A stretch of 64,000 bases of DNA, taken from the NCBI GenBank assembly GCA_028339355.1, contig JAOLBX010000004.1, positions 1 through 64,000 on the forward strand. Reading direction: 5' to 3'. The translations under genes were made by a program, and so were the position numbers. Under the pieces are notes generated by a model. The model was given only the letters and a program-made list of their open reading frames with translations. It made no database searches and was not told where the DNA came from. Source of the DNA: Bacteroidia bacterium (GTDB lineage Bacteria > Bacteroidota > Bacteroidia > NS11-12g > UBA9320). Shown here piece by piece: positions 52,213 to 61,468 of the stretch. Position 1 is the stretch's first letter, and each line of letters begins with the position of its first letter.

Positions 52213-54084
52213 TTAACGATAATTTAGCACTTCATCTATGGTATTAGCACTTACGGAGTGGTATCCCGGGCGTGCTTTTTTGTATACCTCTAGTGCCCAG
52301 CTTTTGTTTTCTTCGGTTTTTGCCAATCGTTCATAAAGCGGAGTCAGAAACTTCCTTCTACCCACTCGTATTAGAAATGACTTTATAAATGGATATGCAG
52401 GTTTATAATATTGCTCTATGCAGTGCTTAAACCAATCACAAGCAATTTCACTATTGCCAGTTTTAGAAAACGCAAACTGATCGTCCAAGGCCTGCATCTT
52501 ATCAATATTCAAATTCTTCAATCCTCTTAATAAATACAACCAGTGATGCGTAGTATAACCTTCTGTATCAATACTTTTTGCATCTATTAAATCGTTGTTA
52601 AACTTGGCAATGGAACGCTCTACTCTATCTAGCTCAGTCGAATTCACAGCTGGAACATTATCAGGTAAGCCCGGTCCGTATATCCATTCATTGGCATTAA
52701 CGGCAGCTATTTCGGCATCGTCTTTCAGTAATTTTGTGTTTAGCTGTGTTAAGAACCTTTCTGTGTTCATTGGTTTAAACTTATTTTCACTGAAATATTC
52801 TTTTAAAAATGCATCGAACCTTTTTCTTCCTACCACAGATTCTACCGTCTGAAGAAAAAACCGACCTTTTTCGTAGGCTACATCTGTAAGCCCATCGTCA
52901 GGATCCCTGCCATCAAGCTCAAGATAAAGGTGCGTATCTTCAATTTTTCCATCTTCCTCTAGCTCTACCAATGTACGTTCAAGATCCCCCATTCCCAATT
53001 TTGTGAGCATCTCTTGGTATGGTTTCCCAAAGATTTTTTCCATTATCCTTTGCTCAAAATAAACTGTAAATCCTTCATTTAGCCAGAAATCATTCCAAGT
53101 CTCATTGGTCACTAGATTACCACTCCAACTGTGGGCCAATTCATGAGCTACAAGAGCTACCAAACTTCTATCACCTGCTATTATAGTAGGTGTAGCAAAG
53201 GTTAGCCGAGGGTTTTCCATACCACCAAACGGGAAACTAGGCGGCAGTATAACCACATCATATCTGCCCCAAGCATATGGACCATACATTGTCTCAGCAC
53301 TATCTATCATGCTCTGCATACTTTCCAACTCCCACACCGCTTTATCCAACATCTCCGGTTCGGCATACACTCCAGAATTTCTTCCTGTAGACGCAAATTT
53401 CAAGTCTCCTATGGTCAAGGCCAACAAATACGAACTAATCGGTTGGTCCATTTTAAAAGAATATATTCCATCGGAATTTTTCTCTGTACCATTCTCTGCA
53501 CTCATAAGAGCTATAAGGTCTGGATCAGTTTTTATAATAGCATCGTAGGTGAATTTAACTCCGGGTCCATCCTGGCATGGCACCCAGCTTCTTGCGAGGA
53601 TAGCTTGAGACTGACTAAATAAGAATGGATGTACTTTCCCCAAAGTTTGCTCAGGGGATAGCCATTGTAGTGCTTCTGCATCTGGACTAGTTTCATACTC
53701 AACGGTAACGAATTTTGTGTCCGGAGTAATGTCAATAGTCATAGCTTGCCCAAAAATGTCGCTTTCTGGTCCAAGTACAAACTGTGTTTCCTCACCGTCA
53801 TCTAAAGTAACTTTAGCAATGGATAGTTTTTTGGTGTCGAGAATCAACTTTTTAGAATTAGAGTAATTCTTAATAAACAACTTTGCTGTGCCTTTTAACA
53901 CCTTTTTGTCAAAATCAGTTGCTAGATTTAAGCTAATATGACTTACTCTAATGTCATTAAAATTGGCAAAGGAGTGAGCATCTTTACTCAAATCTGTGCT
54001 TGTACTCTCATTTGTATTAGTGGATGGACCACACCCTATGAGGATAAAAACAGACAGTATTAATGTGTAAATATAATTTTTCAT
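52213..54084 (-). CDS. M1 family aminopeptidase lipoprotein (LTA4 hydrolase-like)
   Basis: A zinc aminopeptidase that removes N-terminal residues from peptides. The lipobox ILIGC follows a signal peptide, which makes the ATG at 54084 the best start. The substrate motif is GGMEN in FPFGGMENPRL. The zinc motif is HELAHSWSGN with the third ligand Glu 18 residues later in WLNEGFTVYFE. The C-terminal domain (TEGYTTHHWLYLLRGL to RPGYHSVSAN) resembles leukotriene A4 hydrolase. The 623-aa product is probably periplasmic or on the cell surface, serving peptide nutrition. Confidence 0.93.
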   Translation of the reverse strand: MKNYIYTLILSVFILIGCGPSTNTNESTSTDLSKDAHSFANFNDIRVSHISLNLATDFDKKVLKGTAKLFIKNYSNSKKLILDTKKLSIAKVTLDDGEETQFVLGPESDIFGQAMTIDITPDTKFVTVEYETSPDAEALQWLSPEQTLGKVHPFLFSQSQAILARSWVPCQDGPGVKFTYDAIIKTDPDLIALMSAENGTEKNSDGIYSFKMDQPISSYLLALTIGDLKFASTGRNSGVYAEPEMLDKAVWELESMQSMIDSAETMYGPYAWGRYDVVILPPSFPFGGMENPRLTFATPTIIAGDRSLVALVAHELAHSWSGNLVTNETWNDFWLNEGFTVYFEQRIMEKIFGKPYQEMLTKLGMGDLERTLVELEEDGKIEDTHLYLELDGRDPDDGLTDVAYEKGRFFLQTVESVVGRKRFDAFLKEYFSENKFKPMNTERFLTQLNTKLLKDDAEIAAVNANEWIYGPGLPDNVPAVNSTELDRVERSIAKFNNDLIDAKSIDTEGYTTHHWLYLLRGLKNLNIDKMQALDDQFAFSKTGNSEIACDWFKHCIEQYYKPAYPFIKSFLIRVGRRKFLTPLYERLAKTEENKSWALEVYKKARPGYHSVSANTIDEVLNYR

Positions 54085-54269
54085 GGATAATTTTCTTTTG
54101 GCAAATAGATAAATAATCACCGAATTGACAAACATTAACTGTCTAATTAACAGAACTTATGACAATGTTATTTACTTGTTTAAAATATTATAATGAGTAT
54201 TTTCGTTGACCGTTTCGAGTATATGGCACATTTTTGGCTATTTATCTAAACAAAGAAGAACAATTTATA

Positions 54270-55163
54270 ATGAAAAACATATTTCTAACTCTGATTACTT
54301 TATGCTTGGCAATAGGTGTTTCCGTTGCTCAAGGATGGGACGACGCTGGTAGTGATGACTCTTGGGGGGACTCAGGAAGCGATGATTCATGGGGTGATGG
54401 CTCATCTGGCGACGATGGATCTTACGACTATGATCCTGGATCTGGAGCTACAGCTACTAATGCTGCTGATTCTGCTGGAGGAGACGACGCTTGGGGAGAT
54501 AACTCATGGGGAGACGATGGCGGAGGTTTTGGCTACGGTGGTGGTGGAGGAGGTTCAGACTATGTCAGATCTACTAGACCAAAGGTAGAATCAAAACCAT
54601 ATGAACGATTTACTGGCATGCCTTATGACAGTGCGTCTCAGTTAGTAACATACGTAGAAATAGTTGAAGTGATTGTTCCAGATAGATTTTTAGATCTAGG
54701 TGGAGAAGATTATTCGCTTTCTGATTCGTTATATGCTAGAGCTATTACCTGGATGAATAAACAGTTCGGTAAAAAAGAGGCAAAGCAAATGATAGACGAA
54801 GCAGGGTTAGACCCAACAGGAAAAGAAGGGAATACTATAAAAGCATACGTAACCATGCCACTAGTAGTGCAACTCAATAAATATCAAAAATCCAACATTG
54901 GTTTAATAGAGTTTGATATGGAATTACGTTTCAAAGATGAAAGGTATCGCTATAAGTTTGAAAACTTTATACACGTAGCACCTAACAATGTAGGTGGTAA
55001 AAAAGAAGAAGTTACATATATGGAATATTATATGACCGCTAAGAAAAACATACGGGGTAACGACCAAGTACTTATGGCTTGCAACAATCAAATGACAAGA
55101 CTCATTGATGATCTCAAAGCTACTTGCTCAGCAACTCCATTTGTGGATGACGATGATTGGTAG
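54270..55163 (+). CDS. Secreted protein with acidic Gly/Asp/Trp repeats
   Basis: The signal peptide KNIFLTLITLCLAIGVSVAQ is followed by about 75 residues of low complexity built from DDSWGD and GSGD units with glycine runs (GYGGGGGGSDY). The remaining 190 residues form a folded domain (TYVEIVEVIVPDRFLDLG, FIHVAPNNVGGKKEEVTYME) of unknown family. The end repeats the acidic theme (FVDDDDW). The ATG at 54270 gives a clean signal; an upstream ATG would not. The acidic repeats may bind calcium, but that is inference. The gene has its own terminator. Confidence 0.75.
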   Translation: MKNIFLTLITLCLAIGVSVAQGWDDAGSDDSWGDSGSDDSWGDGSSGDDGSYDYDPGSGATATNAADSAGGDDAWGDNSWGDDGGGFGYGGGGGGSDYVRSTRPKVESKPYERFTGMPYDSASQLVTYVEIVEVIVPDRFLDLGGEDYSLSDSLYARAITWMNKQFGKKEAKQMIDEAGLDPTGKEGNTIKAYVTMPLVVQLNKYQKSNIGLIEFDMELRFKDERYRYKFENFIHVAPNNVGGKKEEVTYMEYYMTAKKNIRGNDQVLMACNNQMTRLIDDLKATCSATPFVDDDDW

Positions 55164-55186
55164 CACCTAAATCAATAAGAAGTTTA

Positions 55187-55220
55187 AAACCCCTTCAGTC
55201 TGAGACTAAAGGGGTTTTTT
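55187..55220 (+). terminator. Rho-independent terminator
   Basis: AAACCCCTT and AAGGGGTTT form the outer stem and AGTCT/AGACT the inner stem, followed by six Ts. It starts 24 bases after the stop of the acidic-repeat gene. Confidence 0.93.
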
Positions 55221-55244
55221 GTTTTACCTACATTTGAAATACAT

Positions 55245-55808
55245 ATGCGATTCGCAACTATTATTATTCTAACCGCTCTTACAATAGTCTCACTGGCACA
55301 GACTCCTAAGCTTGTATTGGGTCCAGAATATAATTTTTATCCAGCAGGGCACGTGTTTGGTCTACAAGCCGAATATTCTCCTCACAACAATCATCACAGC
55401 TTTAATGCACGCCTAGCATATAATAAAACGATACGATGGGACTTTAGTGGATTAAACGATGATGAACGTGGCGGCGGCCCTGGAGGGTCTCTAGGCTACC
55501 GATACTACTTTACACCTGAGTGCAGGGGTCTCTACCTCGGTACGCGTGCAGACTTGTGGTTTATGCAGGTACAATGGCAAGATAGCTCTGAACTTATTCA
55601 AGAAGGCAGTACTGAGATAAACGTATTCCAACCCACTTTTGAGCTAGGCTACCTGTTTCACTTCAAAAATGGATGGGAACTGGGCACTGCTTTTACCAAT
55701 GGGGTAGAGCTTAATGTAAAAATGCTCGGCGAACCCGTAGGCGAAGGTTGGATTACCCTATGGCAAATAAGACTCAATAAGCGTATAAACCTTAATGGCA
55801 AGCAATAA
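55245..55808 (+). CDS. Probable outer-membrane beta-barrel protein
   Basis: The signal peptide (RFATIIILTALTIVSLAQ) is followed by alternating strands with aromatic girdles: GLQAEYSPHNNHHSFNARLA, GSLGYRYYFTP, GLYLGTRADLWFMQV and TFELGYLFHF, ending in RLNKRINLNGKQ. This is the layout of a small eight-strand barrel. No specific function is evident. The product is 187 aa. It begins shortly after the preceding terminator and has about 100 bases before the YceI gene. Confidence 0.75.
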   Translation: MRFATIIILTALTIVSLAQTPKLVLGPEYNFYPAGHVFGLQAEYSPHNNHHSFNARLAYNKTIRWDFSGLNDDERGGGPGGSLGYRYYFTPECRGLYLGTRADLWFMQVQWQDSSELIQEGSTEINVFQPTFELGYLFHFKNGWELGTAFTNGVELNVKMLGEPVGEGWITLWQIRLNKRINLNGKQ

Positions 55809-55907
55809 ACAAAAGTGTATAGAAGCCTTTAAGCATCTCAGACTGCACTTTTCGTTGCTACTTGTGCTTAGTTGGCATCCATTTTAAACCATTCAATAAA
55901 TAACATT

Positions 55908-56441
55908 ATGAAAAAATTAAATATTCTAATAACATTTTCCCTTTTATCTATAATAGCATTCGCTGCCATTGATTGGACACCGACAAGTGGCTCTGTAAAA
56001 TTTTATATTAAGAATACTGGAATTACCGTAGATGGCTCACTGTCAGGTATTAAATCTTCTATAAAATTTGACGAAAATGATCTGGAAAATTCTAATATTT
56101 ATGCTTCTGTTAATGTTTCTACCATAAATACTGGAATAGGAAAGCGTGATGAACACGTAAAGGGAGAAGAATATTTTGACGCAGAAAATTACCCTAAAAT
56201 AGAGATGAAATCGACTTCATTCACTAAAACCAATAAAGGGTTTAATGGTGTATTTAAAACAACCATTAAAGGAAAAACAAAATCAATCAACGTACCATTT
56301 ACTTTCACTACAAACGGTGAAACAGGAAAATTTGTGGGATCATTAAACCTTGACAGACTCGATTATGGAGTCGGTAAGAGCAGTTTTTTGCTCAGCAATG
56401 ATGTGAAAGTGAGACTAACATTGAGTGTGAAAAAGAAGTAA
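55908..56441 (+). CDS. YceI family lipid-binding protein
   Basis: YceI-like proteins are periplasmic lipocalin-fold carriers of isoprenoids or other lipids. The signal peptide KKLNILITFSLLSIIAFA is followed by DWTPTSGSVKFYIKNTGI, SINTGIGKRDEHVKGE-like text (STINTGIGKRDEHVKG), YFDAENYPKIEMKSTSF and GDLTLDR-equivalent GSLNLDRLDYGVGKSSF. The ATG at 55908 fits the signal peptide; an upstream in-frame start would add 12 residues. The product is 177 aa. It is convergent with the HAD gene, 2 bases apart. Confidence 0.9.
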   Translation: MKKLNILITFSLLSIIAFAAIDWTPTSGSVKFYIKNTGITVDGSLSGIKSSIKFDENDLENSNIYASVNVSTINTGIGKRDEHVKGEEYFDAENYPKIEMKSTSFTKTNKGFNGVFKTTIKGKTKSINVPFTFTTNGETGKFVGSLNLDRLDYGVGKSSFLLSNDVKVRLTLSVKKK

Positions 56442-56443
56442 AC

Positions 56444-56872
56444 CTAATCCTCAAACAATTCCACGTTTTTCATCTGCTTCACTAGGTCAGTGAACTTTCC
56501 TTTGTACTTAGTCGCCCGTACTATGTGATTATCTATCCAATGGTAGTTGCCACCGCGTGGCTTTCCATAGAGTACTCCGTGGTGTTTGAATCCGCTGTCT
56601 TTTAGCCATTTATCAGTTACTTCTTTGTGCTCAAGTGTACGGGAAGTGAAAAACGTAATGATATGACCCTGGTGGTACCATCGGTTTAGTGTCTCTAAGG
56701 CATCCGGAAACGGTTTGCAAATAGCCATACGCTCAGGCTCTTCATTTGGCACATCTTCTGTGATTGTGCCGTCTATATCTATGAGGTAATTCTTAATCTC
56801 ATCTGGCAACTGAGGACTAATTAGGTTTCCATCTTTATCAAATAGTTCATTAAGCTTGTGTTCTTCTAACAT
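56444..56872 (-). CDS. HAD-superfamily phosphatase-like protein
   Basis: The motif YLIDIDGTITED (about residues 29-40) holds the nucleophile Asp and the acid/base Asp of the HAD fold. Motif II is TFFTSRT and the late motif YHWIDNH. The 142-aa protein lacks a large cap domain and resembles small HAD phosphatases that act on sugar phosphates or similar compounds. The substrate is unknown. It lies 3 bases after the YkvA-like gene on the same strand, so the two probably form an operon. Confidence 0.82.
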   Translation of the reverse strand: MLEEHKLNELFDKDGNLISPQLPDEIKNYLIDIDGTITEDVPNEEPERMAICKPFPDALETLNRWYHQGHIITFFTSRTLEHKEVTDKWLKDSGFKHHGVLYGKPRGGNYHWIDNHIVRATKYKGKFTDLVKQMKNVELFED

Positions 56873-56875
56873 TTC

Positions 56876-57271
56876 CTACGAAATTACCTCCGCATCTTGG
56901 TAAGTAGTCTCTGATTTAAACCTATCTAATTCACTTTTTATCCTCTTTACAATTATGGCAAGCACCGCCGCATCATCAATAAAACCTACGCCTAACAAGA
57001 AATCAGGTATGATATCTACAGGACTTACAAAATACAGAAGACCCGCAATAACATAGACTACTATTCTTTTAGAAAACTTATAGGTTCCAGATTGCCATGC
57101 TTTGAGCATTGTCCGCAGGGTCTTTACATCTCCCCAAAGACCACTTCCCATTTTATCTTTATTATTTTCTGCTTTTTTGGTAGAGTCATTAAACACATCT
57201 TTTATTTTGTCTTTGTTTTTAAAAATTTGTTGTGCGAGAGCCACAGCCTTAGCAAGTGATTTGATTTTCAT
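56876..57271 (-). CDS. YkvA/DUF1232 family membrane protein
   Basis: The DUF1232 signature is clear: YVIAGLLYFVSPVDIIPDFL followed by GVGFIDDAAVLAIIVKRIKSEL. The first 60 residues are charged and helical. The product is 131 aa. The role of the family is not established. It is followed by the HAD gene and divergent from the EamA transporter gene, with a short shared promoter region. Confidence 0.88.
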   Translation of the reverse strand: MKIKSLAKAVALAQQIFKNKDKIKDVFNDSTKKAENNKDKMGSGLWGDVKTLRTMLKAWQSGTYKFSKRIVVYVIAGLLYFVSPVDIIPDFLLGVGFIDDAAVLAIIVKRIKSELDRFKSETTYQDAEVIS

Positions 57272-57292
57272 TAATTTTAATCTGTTTTAAAG

Positions 57293-57300
57293 TATTATTG
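57293..57300 (+). promoter_or_regulatory. Possible -7 box before the EamA transporter gene
   Basis: TATTATTG matches TAnnTTTG at seven of eight positions and ends 8 bases before the TTG start, again implying a very short or absent leader. Confidence 0.35.
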
Positions 57301-57308
57301 TCGTCACC

Positions 57309-58220
57309 TTGTCAACACCTAGAAATAAACAAAAAGCGTACCTACAACTGCATTTGGCAGTATTTCTCTTCGGATTTACGGCAATTCTCGGTAAACTTAT
57401 CTCTCTGGAGCAAACTGCATTGGTTTGGAATAGATTATGGATAGCAGTTCTTGGACTAGTCTTTATACCTGGTGTACTAAAAGGAATACGCCAAATTAAG
57501 AGGAATAACCTACTCATATTTTCTGGCATAGGTGTACTAGTGGCTCTTCATTGGCTTACATTTTATGGAAGCATCAAACTTGGCAATAGTGCTTCCGTAA
57601 CCCTTGCTTGCTTAGCCACCGCATCACTATTCACTTCCATATTAGAACCATTGATCACCAAGTCAAAGTTCCAATGGGTAGAATTAATATTAGGTCTACT
57701 AGTCATCATTGGGATTTACTTTCTAAGTGGAGTTGGTGAGGCATACTATTGGGCTATCATCGTTGGTCTTATATCGGCACTGCTAGCTTCTCTGTTCTCG
57801 GTTTTCAATAAAAAATACATCACTGGTCAGAACAGTATCTCTGTGAGTGTCATCGAGCTCTTTGCAGGTTTCTTGTTCATTACTATAGCCTATCCCCTAC
57901 TCCAAATGTTGTTTCCACAGCCACAATGGTTTCCTACAGGATATGACTGGATTTGGCTGCTCATTTTAGGTTTATTATGTACCAGTTTAGCCTTTGTTCT
58001 CTCTATGGAAGCATTAAAAGAGCTGTCTGCTTTTATATCCAATCTTAGTATTAATCTTGAGCCTGTATACGGTATAGTGTTGGCTATCTGGCTATTGAAC
58101 GAAGATGCTGACTTAAACTTTGACTTCTACCTAGGTACCACAATTATTCTTTTCTCTGTGATCTTGCATCCAGTTATCACACGTATTCAAAACAGAAAGT
58201 CCAGAGCCCAAAATTCTTAA
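57309..58220 (+). CDS. EamA/DMT-superfamily transporter
   Basis: The 303-aa protein is mostly membrane, with about ten hydrophobic helices in two repeats of five. Each repeat holds an EamA-like segment (HLAVFLFGFTAILGKLI and WAIIVGLISALLASLFSVFN). The C-terminal repeat ends LEPVYGIVLAIWLLNEDADL, the common EamA signature. Such proteins export amino acids or related metabolites; the substrate cannot be deduced. The best start is TTG; no ATG lies near. It ends 21 bases before metG. Confidence 0.88.
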   Translation: MSTPRNKQKAYLQLHLAVFLFGFTAILGKLISLEQTALVWNRLWIAVLGLVFIPGVLKGIRQIKRNNLLIFSGIGVLVALHWLTFYGSIKLGNSASVTLACLATASLFTSILEPLITKSKFQWVELILGLLVIIGIYFLSGVGEAYYWAIIVGLISALLASLFSVFNKKYITGQNSISVSVIELFAGFLFITIAYPLLQMLFPQPQWFPTGYDWIWLLILGLLCTSLAFVLSMEALKELSAFISNLSINLEPVYGIVLAIWLLNEDADLNFDFYLGTTIILFSVILHPVITRIQNRKSRAQNS

Positions 58221-58228
58221 GCTTCCCT

Positions 58229-58236
58229 TACCTTTG
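58229..58236 (+). promoter_or_regulatory. -7 box directly before metG (leaderless layout)
   Basis: TACCTTTG matches TAnnTTTG exactly. Only CACCT separates it from the ATG, so transcription should start at or next to the start codon. The same arrangement in weaker form precedes the fabH-like and EamA genes. Confidence 0.55.
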
Positions 58237-58241
58237 CACCT

Positions 58242-60248
58242 ATGCCGAAAAGACATCTAATCACTTGTGCACTTCCATATGCCAATGGTCCTATTCACAT
58301 AGGACACATCGCGGGTTGTTTTCTTCCTTCTGACATCTACAATAGATTTCTCAGAATGCAGGGAAAAGACGTACTGTTCGTTTGCGGTTCAGATGAGCAT
58401 GGGGTACCGATCACCTTAAAGGCAAAAAAAGAAGGCAAAACTCCGCAGGGTGTTGTGGACGAGAATCATGCGGTTATCTCTAAGGCTCTTAAAGATTTTG
58501 ATATACGGTTTGACACCTTTAGTAGAACTACAAATCAATTGCATCACGAAACCGCTCAAGATTTCTTCAAAAACTTATACGACAAGGGGGTTTTTATAGA
58601 AGAGGTATCAGAACAGTTTTACGATGAAGAAGCTGGGGAATTTTTGGCAGACAAATACATTGTTGGAACTTGCCCAAGCTGCGGAAACCAAGAAGCTACT
58701 GCTAATCCTTGTGAAAAATGCAATAGAAATAATACGCCACAAGATCTTATTAATCCTAGATCGGCACTCACAGACAGTAAGCCTATTCTAAAGGAAACTA
58801 AAAATTGGTACTTGCCTCTTGATAAAATTCAGGAAGACTTTCTAAATGACTGGGTAGACACCAAAAAGTCAGATTGGAAACCAAGTGTTTATGGCCAATG
58901 CAATAGTTGGTTAAAAGAAGGTCTGAAACCGCGTGCTATGACTCGAGACCTTAACTGGGGCGTAGATGTTCCTATAAAAGATGCAGAAGGCAAGGTAATG
59001 TACGTTTGGTTTGATGCACCTATAGGATATATCACTGCTACGAAAGAAGCGGCTGGAGAGGACTGGGAAAAATGGTGGACGGATTCAGAAACTGAGTTGA
59101 CTCATTTTTTGGGCAAAGACAACATTGTATTTCACACTATAATATTTCCTGCGATGCTGCAAGAGCACGGAGATTTCATTTTGCCTACTAATATGCCTGC
59201 CAATGAATTTCTAAACCTAGAAGGTGAGAAGATTTCTACGAGCAAAAACCATGCAATATGGCTTCACGAATATCTGGAAGATTTCCCAGGAAAAACAGAT
59301 GAGCTTCGTTATACCCTAACTAGCATTTTGCCCGAAACTAAGGATGCAGATTTCACATGGAAAGATTATCAAGCTAAGGTGAACAATGAGCTGGTAGCGA
59401 TACTTGGCAATTTTGTAAATAGAGTAATCGTACTTTCAAATAAATACTACGATGGAATAGTGCCAGTAGGAAGTCTTCAATTGAACTCTACTGAAACTTT
59501 AAACAAAATTGAGTCTTCACTTCAGAGCTTTAATCAAAGACAAGGGTTAGAAAATTACATGGAAATCGCTAGAAGTGGCAACAAGTATCTGCAGGAGACC
59601 GAGCCTTGGAAACTGATCAAATACGAAGCTAATGCACAAGCAGTTGCAGACTGTTTATACACTTGTATCCAGATAGTAAAAGAAATAGGTGAGTATGCTC
59701 AAATTTTTCTTCCAGAAACCTCAAAAAAACTACTTAATCTTCTTAATATCAAATCTTTCGATGGAGAAATTAAAGCAGGACATCAATTGGGAGAAGCCTC
59801 ACTTTTATTTGAAAAAATAGAAGATGAAATGATAGAAAATCAAATGGCAAAACTTCATAAAACAAAAGAGGAAATGACAGAAGTATCGGATGCAGTAGAG
59901 GTTGAAATTGCTGAGTTAAAACCTGAAATAACCTACGATGATTTTATTAAAATGGACTTACGTGTCGGAACCATTACTGCTGCTGAGAAAGTTAAAAAAG
60001 CTGACAGGCTTTTGCATATAACTTTAGACATAGGCACAGAAACACGAAGTGTTGTAAGTGGAATTGCAGAACACTTTGCTCCAGATGATATTATAGGTCA
60101 ACAAGTTACATACCTAGCCAACCTAGCCCCTAGAAAACTAAGAGGAATAGAAAGCAGCGGTATGATTCTAATGGCTGAAGACACCGATGGCAGCTTAAAA
60201 TTTGTCGCTCCGAGTGAGCAAATATCCTCTGGAAGTGGTATCACATAA
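58242..60248 (+). CDS. metG: Methionyl-tRNA synthetase with C-terminal tRNA-binding domain
   Basis: Charges tRNA-Met and initiator tRNA with methionine. The class I motifs are HIGH at residues 19-22 (GPIHIGHIAG) and the KMSKS loop as KISTS in GEKISTSKN. The zinc knuckle reads CPSCGNQEA and NPCEKC. After the anticodon-binding helices a linker of acidic helices leads to the EMAPII-like domain (DFIKMDLRVGTITAAEKV, PRKLRGIESSGMIL). Length (668 aa) is normal for the dimeric E. coli type. The gene should be transcribed from a promoter just before the ATG. Confidence 0.97.
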   Translation: MPKRHLITCALPYANGPIHIGHIAGCFLPSDIYNRFLRMQGKDVLFVCGSDEHGVPITLKAKKEGKTPQGVVDENHAVISKALKDFDIRFDTFSRTTNQLHHETAQDFFKNLYDKGVFIEEVSEQFYDEEAGEFLADKYIVGTCPSCGNQEATANPCEKCNRNNTPQDLINPRSALTDSKPILKETKNWYLPLDKIQEDFLNDWVDTKKSDWKPSVYGQCNSWLKEGLKPRAMTRDLNWGVDVPIKDAEGKVMYVWFDAPIGYITATKEAAGEDWEKWWTDSETELTHFLGKDNIVFHTIIFPAMLQEHGDFILPTNMPANEFLNLEGEKISTSKNHAIWLHEYLEDFPGKTDELRYTLTSILPETKDADFTWKDYQAKVNNELVAILGNFVNRVIVLSNKYYDGIVPVGSLQLNSTETLNKIESSLQSFNQRQGLENYMEIARSGNKYLQETEPWKLIKYEANAQAVADCLYTCIQIVKEIGEYAQIFLPETSKKLLNLLNIKSFDGEIKAGHQLGEASLLFEKIEDEMIENQMAKLHKTKEEMTEVSDAVEVEIAELKPEITYDDFIKMDLRVGTITAAEKVKKADRLLHITLDIGTETRSVVSGIAEHFAPDDIIGQQVTYLANLAPRKLRGIESSGMILMAEDTDGSLKFVAPSEQISSGSGIT

Positions 60249-60255
60249 AATAGCG

Positions 60256-61142
60256 TTATCTAACAAGCGTTATGGTAGCTTTGAGCACTAATAATGTATG
60301 AACATTTGTACCTTTTATTCTGTTAAAATATCTAACTGTTTGATCGAATGTTTTTCCACCGTAACTTACAGACTCACCCTCACAAATAACTCTATTAACT
60401 ATGAGGCTAATCCGTCTCTTGTTCTTACACATATACATTGGAGCCACTTCATTATTTATCTCCGTAAAAGAAAAACGGGTGACATTTGGCAAATTCATCC
60501 ATATAGACCCTTGCTTCCCTCTTCCTGTACCGTACATTTTTCCATCACTTTTGATTAAATACGAAAAAGTCTCTCCTGCACATATTTCAACCACATCAGT
60601 AGCTACTAACAATGGGTCAAACTTAAATGGACTAGCGTCTCCTATCCCCAACTGAGCATATTGGTTTCTTCCCCACACATAACAGTTTCCTGAGTTGGAT
60701 ATAGCCATGAAGTGCCATCCATCATTTTTGCCTGAAATAGACACTATATTTGATAGCCCAGGCAATTTCTGAGGTATGTAAACCGGTTGACCTTCTACCC
60801 ATTTTCCCCATCCATAAACATCCCCAAGCTTGTCTAGAGCAGCAAAGCCAAATGCCGTGGCCTTAATATCCACTATATCCTTAAGCGTACTTATTTTCAT
60901 AGGAGTACGAGCGTCTACCACAGAAGGATCTTGTCCTAACTCTCCGTGATAATTTCTACCTGCAGCATATAATTGATTCTCATCGCCACATACTGCATAA
61001 GCAGAGTAACAACCAGCAGCTATATTGAACGGCTGGTACCATAATATTCCGCCAAATCCATCGCCCACCGCCTATTTTGACCTAAAACATTTATACTCAA
61101 AAAGAGCAAAAACGTAATAATAGTAGTTTTTCTTAATTTCAT
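60256..61142 (-). pseudogene. Secreted RCC1-repeat protein, frameshift behind the signal peptide
   Basis: A signal peptide KLRKTTIITFLLFLSINVLG starts at 61142. After GQN the frame must shift by one base (between about 61072 and 61080) to continue as GDGFGGILWYQPFNIAAG. The body has at least four RCC1-type repeats (YAAGRNYHGELGQ, GDVYGWGKW, NCYVWGRNQYAQLGIGD, GKMYGTGRGKQG), then ICEGESVSYGGKTFD, a motif common in secreted Bacteroidota proteins. RCC1 repeats form a propeller. Without the shift only a GTG start without signal peptide remains. It ends 7 bases after metG on the opposite strand. A sequencing error is possible. Confidence 0.65.
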
Positions 61143-61337
61143 CGTAGTAGTAGTAAATTGGAAACCGACCGGTTAAACAGGCGATTTTCGTCTTTTTAAA
61201 AAAACGACACATACTCCCCATTTTAATAACAACACGCTAAATGGTATAAAATCAAAGGTGAATGGTATAAACTGATAGGTCTAGTAGCTGCTTCGTGTTT
61301 TAAGACAATGCTTTTCACTAATTTTGAAGTATAAATT

Positions 61338-61412
61338 GGTCTCGTAGTTCAATGGATAGAATAGAAGTTTCCTAAACTTTAGATGCAAGTTCGATTCTTG
61401 CCGAGACCACCA
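61338..61412 (+). tRNA. tRNA-Arg, anticodon CCT, CCA encoded
   Basis: The acceptor stem GGTCTCG pairs with CGAGACC and is followed by A and CCA. The D arm is short (AGTTCAATGGATAGAAT). The anticodon arm GAAGT TTCCTAA ACTTT gives CCT (Arg, codon AGG), with one G-T pair. The T arm is CAAG TTCGATT CTTG. A strong terminator starts right after the CCA. Confidence 0.93.
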
Positions 61413-61447
61413 AAAAGAAACCCGCTCAATTGAGTGGGTTTCTTTTT
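61413..61447 (+). terminator. Rho-independent terminator after tRNA-Arg
   Basis: GAAACCC and GGGTTTC form the stem, with an inner ACTC-type pair (GCTCAATTGAGT) and a T run. Being nearly symmetrical it may also work for the minus-strand gene that ends at 61469. Confidence 0.9.
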
Positions 61448-61468
61448 TAAATTACGATAATCTAATAA

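Noticed and set aside
54316-54588. Overlapping 90-codon frame inside the acidic-repeat gene
   Set aside because: It is the alternate frame of the same repeats and has no independent signals.
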